Below, one piece after another: positions 6,138 through 9,424 of a stretch of 9,424 nucleotides of DNA. The notes below the pieces were generated by a model. The model saw nothing but the letters and a program-made list of their open reading frames with translations, did not search any database and was not told the DNA's origin. The stretch spans positions 1 through 9,424 of the forward strand of contig CAMWUU010000118.1 in NCBI GenBank assembly GCA_947177515.1, read 5' to 3'. Position 1 is the stretch's first letter, and the number at the start of each line of letters is the position of its first letter. Made by a program: the position numbers and the translations under genes. The DNA is from an uncultured Lachnospiraceae bacterium. GTDB lineage: Bacteria; Bacillota; Clostridia; Lachnospirales; Lachnospiraceae.

Positions 6138-6812
6138 ATGAAGCGAAATGTAGATTTAAACGAAATTACGGACGGCAGATTTTATACACTCAACGATATG
6201 GTGCGCGCAAACTGCCAGGATTGTGTTGGCTGCTCGCAATGCTGCCATCAAATGGTGGATACCATCCTCCTTGACCCGCTAGATGTCTTTAGGCTTGCAA
6301 AATCACAAAATATAAGTTTTGACGCACTTCTTGCCTCCGGCAAGGCGGAACTAAATATGGTGGACGGCATCGTGCTGCCAAACCTCAAAACCCAAAAAGA
6401 CACTGGATGCTGTGCCTTCTTAAACGGGGCTGGACGCTGCACCATACACAGCGCCAGACCAGGATTCTGCCGGATGTTCCCACTTGGGCGTTATTATAAG
6501 GAGCGCTCTTTCTGCTATATCCTACAGACAAAAGAATGCCCCAAGGCGCGCACCAAAATCAAAGTATCGCGCTGGCTCGATACGGCGCTGCTGCCACAAA
6601 ACCAGATATTTATCGGGGAATGGCATTATTTTCTGGAAGATCTGGCAAAAGCCCTAAAGGATACCGGGGAAGAAACAGCCCGCCAGGTTCAGCTCTACCT
6701 GCTGCACACTTTTTACCGGACGGAATATTCCGTGGCAGATGAGGCGGAATTTTATACAGAATTCCATAAAAGGCTGGAAAAAGCAAAAACTCTTCTGCCC
6801 TCCTCGCCGTAA
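6138..6812 (+). CDS. YkgJ-type cysteine-cluster protein, putative metal (Zn/Fe) binding (224 aa)
   Basis: Member of the YkgJ / CxxCxxCC family (Pfam PF03692), annotated as a putative zinc- or iron-chelating domain; the biological role is not settled. The start at 6138 follows AAAGG and lies downstream of the promoter at 5973-6001. An in-frame ATG at 5955 would add 61 residues of unlike, low-complexity sequence and precede the predicted transcription start. The N-terminal cluster is C26, C29, C32, C35, C36 (NCQDCVGCSQCCHQ). The second is C91/C92, C101, H104 (GRCTIHSARPGFC), C111, then C126 and C134, a pattern able to hold a metal or Fe-S centre. The C-terminal third (about 135-224) lacks cysteine and looks helical. 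No signal peptide is seen, so it should be cytoplasmic. It is 126 bp upstream of the thioesterase on the same strand; co-transcription is possible. Confidence 0.9.
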   Translation: MKRNVDLNEITDGRFYTLNDMVRANCQDCVGCSQCCHQMVDTILLDPLDVFRLAKSQNISFDALLASGKAELNMVDGIVLPNLKTQKDTGCCAFLNGAGRCTIHSARPGFCRMFPLGRYYKERSFCYILQTKECPKARTKIKVSRWLDTALLPQNQIFIGEWHYFLEDLAKALKDTGEETARQVQLYLLHTFYRTEYSVADEAEFYTEFHKRLEKAKTLLPSSP

Positions 6813-6832
6813 TGCTATTTAATATTTCCTAT

Positions 6833-6887
6833 CATCCTTTAAGGATGCCCACAATTCCTGCATGAAAATTTCTGCCTTTACATGCAG
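6833..6887. repeat. Two inverted repeats in the gap before the thioesterase gene
   Basis: CATCCTT-T-AAGGATG (6833-6847) is a perfect 7-bp palindrome around one base, and CTGCATG (6858-6864) pairs with CATGCAG (6881-6887) over a 16-base loop. Neither is followed by a T tract, so they are not good terminators. The first has operator shape. No confident promoter was seen in 6813-6938. Confidence 0.4.
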
Positions 6888-6938
6888 CAAAAACCGGCGC
6901 ATTTGATACGGCCATAAAGAAGAAAGGAAGGTTGCACC

Positions 6939-7742
6939 ATGTACACATTTAACAGCCGCGTCCGCTACAGTGAAACCACAAAAGATCAATTGCTTGACCT
7001 CTATGCGATATTAAACTACTTTCAGGATTGTTCCAATTTCCAGTCCGCCGACTTGGGTGTTGGTGTAGAGTATCTAACAGAACACGGGCAGGCATGGCTT
7101 CTGTCCGCATGGCAGGTTGAACTTCTGCGCCAGCCACATTTGTTCGACCCAATTTCCATAGGCACCTGGCCTTACGGTTTTAAGGGGATGTACGGGTACC
7201 GCAATTTCATACTATATAACGAAGCGCGCGGACATGAAGTTGCCGCCTGCGCTAACTCCATCTGGTTTTTAATCGATATAAAAAGCGGCAGACCCCTTCG
7301 CATCACACAAAAGGATGCCGCCCCATATACGCTTGAACCTGCTTATCCGATGGAGTATGCGCCGCGCAAGATTACGCTGCCTGACCCCTTACCGAAGGGT
7401 TTCTTGGAAACCACAGGGCAGGACTTTGTTTCCTGCCAGGAACCATCCAGATATCCAAAAACAGGCTATCCACCCGTTACTGTTACCAAAATGTTTCTTG
7501 ATACAAACAACCATGTTAATAACAGCCAATATGTCCGCCTTGCACAGGCATGTCTTCCTGAAACCTTCCACATCCGCAGGATGCGCGCAGAATACCGCCG
7601 CGCTGCCGTCCTAGGGGATGTAATCTGCCCGGAAGTACTTACCTCTCCCGAAACGAAACGCTGCTATGTTTCCTTAAAGGATGAAGCTGGACATGTGTAT
7701 GCAGTTGTAGAATTTATGGACGCAAGCGGGAATGAAGAATAG
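6939..7742 (+). CDS. Acyl-ACP thioesterase (267 aa)
   Basis: Bacterial acyl-ACP thioesterase of the FatA/FatB-like family (Pfam PF01643). It hydrolyses the thioester of fatty acyl-ACP to release free fatty acid and ACP, ending or diverting type II fatty acid synthesis in the cytoplasm. The length suits a double hot-dog protein: N-terminal half about 1-145 and C-terminal half about 165-267. The catalytic D-x-N-x-H is visible as D188, N190 and H192 in DTNNHVNNSQYV, matching plant FatB, and E219 (AEYR) fits the downstream acidic residue. The start follows GGAAGG seven bases before the ATG. It may be read from the same transcript as the YkgJ-type gene 126 bp upstream and ends at a strong terminator. 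Acyl chain-length preference cannot be judged from the sequence. Confidence 0.93.
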   Translation: MYTFNSRVRYSETTKDQLLDLYAILNYFQDCSNFQSADLGVGVEYLTEHGQAWLLSAWQVELLRQPHLFDPISIGTWPYGFKGMYGYRNFILYNEARGHEVAACANSIWFLIDIKSGRPLRITQKDAAPYTLEPAYPMEYAPRKITLPDPLPKGFLETTGQDFVSCQEPSRYPKTGYPPVTVTKMFLDTNNHVNNSQYVRLAQACLPETFHIRRMRAEYRRAAVLGDVICPEVLTSPETKRCYVSLKDEAGHVYAVVEFMDASGNEE

Positions 7743-7752
7743 CCTGTGTGAA

Positions 7753-7802
7753 AAAAAAGGGAAGCTGCTTTGCAAACTATCGCATTGCAGCTTCCCTTTT
7801 TT
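7753..7802. terminator. Bidirectional intrinsic terminator between the thioesterase and the L7/L12-fusion gene
   Basis: Perfect 16-bp inverted repeat: A6 plus GGGAAGCTGC (7753-7768) with GCAGCTTCCC plus T6 (7787-7802) and an 18-base loop. The T6 tail serves the + strand thioesterase, and the A8 run (7751-7758) gives a T8 tail on the - strand for the gene ending at 7838. Confidence 0.92.
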
Positions 7803-7837
7803 AACCCAATTTCTTTTTCAAACGGCAGTGAAAAAAA

Positions 7838-9175
7838 TTATCTTATGGAAACACTCGCCCCCGCCGTTTCCAACTGTGCCTTAATATTCTGTGCTTCTGT
7901 TTCGGTCACGCCATTCTTTATAATGGACGGGGCGCTATCCACCAGATCCTTTGCTTCGGAAAGCCCCAGCCCTGTTATCTCACGCACGACTTTGATCACT
8001 TCAAGCTTGTCATTCCCTGCATCCACAAGTTCCACCACACTGCTGCCAGAGCCGTAGTTTCCCGATCCATACGAATCCGTGCCATAACCGCCATCCATGC
8101 TGCTTCCTGCCTGCGCGTAATCCCCGTTCTTCCATGGGTTGTAGGCAATATTTAAAAATCCGGCAAAATCCTTTTTGTACTGTTTCTCAATCTCCGATTT
8201 GTAACCGACCACCATTTGCGGCTGCGTCTGGAGATAAACAGCCAGAAGCTTCTCCCCACTTTCCTTGGAGATATTGATCGGCACCTTCTTCTTGTCAAGG
8301 TCAAAGGTCAGCACCTGGCTGATATTCTGCCTCCCGGTCACACGGTAATAATATGCCCAGACAAGCTTCGTATTGTCGAGGATCTTAATCTTCACACCCT
8401 CAAGCCAGACTGTATAGTGATGACCTGCCCAAAGGCTGTCCGTCACCTTAGAAGCCGCCCTCATATCGGAATCAATCTCACCCTCGGTGCTGCCCGGATG
8501 CGCGCTGATAAACTTGTCAATCTGCTTCTGCGCACTGCCAGTCGAAAGGCGGACAGCCGAAATCACAATCTGGATCAGGCCGAAAACACATACCGCATAA
8601 ATAATCCAGACAAACACGGTAGGAATGCGGTTAACGGACTCACTGTCCACATAATATACAACAGCCGCATCGGTAATGCCCGGAATAATCTCCTCAAGCT
8701 CCTCAATCGTTTCGTTATAGAAGCGCAGCTCCGTCCCGGAGAGTTTTTTTAACGTACCCTTCACCTTAACGGACTTCGTTCCCTCAATACCATAAAAATA
8801 AATGTTTTCTGCCTGGTCGATCAAATTATTCATGGTAGACTTCTGGCTTGCAGGCAGATATGCTGCAAAACAGGAGTTATCATTGTAATTATATACAACG
8901 TAACCGTACCCCGTTGTCCTTCTCGAACCAGTCTTTGTATTTTTTGATATCTTCTCCATGTAACTGCCAAACACATATTTTACTTCAAACTCCACATACT
9001 TTCCTTCGTATTTCTTGTAATCAAGATTCTTCTCATCGGTCAGGTCCTTCGGCCCGATCAGGTACTGCAGCGGTGCAAGAAGTGGTGCCAACATTAAGAC
9101 AACTATCACAATGGCCCAAACAATAATACGTTTTTTTGCTGCTTTTTGGGATCTGGTTTTAATGTCCTCTAACAT
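7838..9175 (-). CDS. Two-helix membrane protein with C-terminal ribosomal L7/L12-type domain (445 aa)
   Basis: The start at 9175 has AGGAGG five bases upstream. Layout: basic cytoplasmic tail (1-16, KAAKKR); membrane helix at about 17-38; soluble region 39-184, probably outside; second helix at about 185-207; cytoplasmic region 208-350; a Gly/Ser/Tyr-rich linker (352-378); and a C-terminal domain (379-445). The last domain aligns by eye with the bL12 C-terminal domain (Pfam PF00542): VELVDAG, KLEVIKVVREITGLGL, SEAKDLVDSAPSIIKNGV and LETAGASVSI all have direct counterparts. In ribosomes this domain recruits translation GTPases. Here no L12 N-terminal dimerisation region is present, so it is not a ribosomal protein. 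The positive-inside rule puts the L12 domain in the cytoplasm. Related Lachnospiraceae proteins are, I believe, filed as a DUF (possibly DUF6709), which I could not check. The function is unknown. Confidence 0.9.
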   Translation of the reverse strand: MLEDIKTRSQKAAKKRIIVWAIVIVVLMLAPLLAPLQYLIGPKDLTDEKNLDYKKYEGKYVEFEVKYVFGSYMEKISKNTKTGSRRTTGYGYVVYNYNDNSCFAAYLPASQKSTMNNLIDQAENIYFYGIEGTKSVKVKGTLKKLSGTELRFYNETIEELEEIIPGITDAAVVYYVDSESVNRIPTVFVWIIYAVCVFGLIQIVISAVRLSTGSAQKQIDKFISAHPGSTEGEIDSDMRAASKVTDSLWAGHHYTVWLEGVKIKILDNTKLVWAYYYRVTGRQNISQVLTFDLDKKKVPINISKESGEKLLAVYLQTQPQMVVGYKSEIEKQYKKDFAGFLNIAYNPWKNGDYAQAGSSMDGGYGTDSYGSGNYGSGSSVVELVDAGNDKLEVIKVVREITGLGLSEAKDLVDSAPSIIKNGVTETEAQNIKAQLETAGASVSIR

Positions 9176-9225
9176 ACGTTCCTCCTGATACTATGTATTT
9201 TATTTTCCCTGCCCTTTTCTGCCAT
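9169..9225 (-). CDS. Possible 18-codon leader peptide overlapping the start of the L7/L12-fusion gene
   Basis: On the - strand ATG at 9225 has AAGG seven bases upstream and opens an 18-codon frame (MAEKGRENKIHSIRRNVC) that ends at TAG, seven bases inside the 445-aa gene in another frame. It reads through that gene's AGGAGG as Arg-Arg, so its translation could expose or block the downstream start (coupling). The 14 bases from its Shine-Dalgarno to ATG, AAGGTTGCACCATG, recur exactly at the thioesterase start. It is short and could be chance. Confidence 0.25.
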   Translation of the reverse strand: MAEKGRENKIHSIRRNVC

Positions 9226-9274
9226 GGTGCAACCTTACAAAACCACCCTGCCATGCCCGCCCCGCACGCCATTT

Positions 9275-9292
9275 CCCATGCCGCCCATGCCG
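9275..9292 (-). repeat. Tandem 9-bp repeat in a GC-rich patch upstream of the L7/L12-fusion gene
   Basis: CCCATGCCG is repeated twice in tandem on the + strand. On the - strand this is in a frame reading Gly-Gly-Met-Gly-Gly-Met between a TGA (near 9320) and a TAA (near 9235). The GC-rich patch sits between AT-rich stretches. It might be a remnant of a Gly/Met-rich protein tail. The 249 bases of 9176-9424 hold no other gene I can support. Confidence 0.35.
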
Positions 9293-9388
9293 CCAAAATG
9301 CCCTTGTTTTTGCTGTCCCTGTCAAAAAGAAGACTGATATCTATTGTTGCAAAATGCCCCCCTGTTTTCAAGTCTTTTTTATGGGTAT

Positions 9389-9394
9389 ATTATA
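9389..9394 (-). promoter_or_regulatory. Candidate -10 box for the L7/L12-fusion gene
   Basis: A perfect TATAAT on the - strand in AT-rich sequence. The matching -35 region is poor (AATAAA-like). If used, the start near 9380 leaves a leader of about 200 nt that includes the GC-rich patch and the possible leader peptide. A promoter closer to the gene or beyond the window edge is also possible. Confidence 0.3.
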
Positions 9395-9424
9395 AAATTT
9401 TTACATTCTTTATTGTTTATACAT

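Noticed and set aside
8216..8752. 178-codon open frame on the + strand inside the L7/L12-fusion gene
   Set aside because: It is antisense to a convincing gene with strong start signals; no Shine-Dalgarno or family resemblance was found.
9159..9371. 70-codon - strand frame upstream of and overlapping the L7/L12-fusion start
   Set aside because: There is no good ribosome binding site, the composition is Trp/Cys-rich without a domain, and it overlaps the downstream start more than a typical leader peptide. The shorter 9169-9225 frame is a better candidate.
1..9424. A novel defence, mobile or biosynthetic gene cluster
   Set aside because: All large genes are recognisable housekeeping or known-domain genes in separate transcription units; no nuclease, recombinase, toxin, phage or repeat-array signature was seen.

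Overview
The window looks like ordinary chromosome from a low-to-mid GC Gram-positive of the Clostridia, most likely Lachnospiraceae. This is inferred from strong AGGAGG-type ribosome binding sites, the Firmicutes-type BirA operator in front of bioY, the YdhR/GmuE-like ROK fructokinase, a stand-alone acyl-ACP thioesterase, and a membrane protein ending in an L7/L12 domain. I see no transposase, integrase, phage gene, CRISPR array, tRNA or rRNA.

Layout. A small two-helix membrane protein (84-317, +) meets a full-length GH2 beta-galactosidase (389-3535, -) at a shared 16-bp bidirectional terminator. Upstream of lacZ on the same strand is ridA (3637-4017, -), so ridA-lacZ may form a short transcription unit. 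A 376-bp divergent control region (4018-4393) separates ridA from bioY (4394-4972, +). It holds a BirA-like operator on the bioY promoter, a hairpin in the bioY leader, an extended -10 promoter for ridA, and an unusually structured ridA leader. bioY converges with a ROK-family fructokinase (4984-5871, -) with only 11 bp between the stop codons. The fructokinase has a near-consensus promoter back to back with the promoter of a YkgJ-type cysteine-cluster protein (6138-6812, +). An acyl-ACP thioesterase follows (6939-7742, +). A second long bidirectional terminator (7753-7802) separates it from a 445-residue membrane protein on the - strand (7838-9175), which has two membrane helices and a C-terminal ribosomal L7/L12-type domain.

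How the genes relate. LacZ and the fructokinase belong to sugar catabolism, RidA clears reactive enamine/imine intermediates of PLP enzymes, BioY imports biotin (the cofactor of acetyl-CoA carboxylase), and the thioesterase releases fatty acids from ACP. Apart from a loose lipid/biotin theme these are independent housekeeping functions, not one pathway.

The most interesting items are the L7/L12 domain on a membrane anchor, the predicted three-way-junction RNA in the ridA leader (whose two G-U wobbles fit only the ridA-sense RNA), and a possible translationally coupled leader peptide before the L7/L12-fusion gene. I recognised no clearly new multi-gene system.
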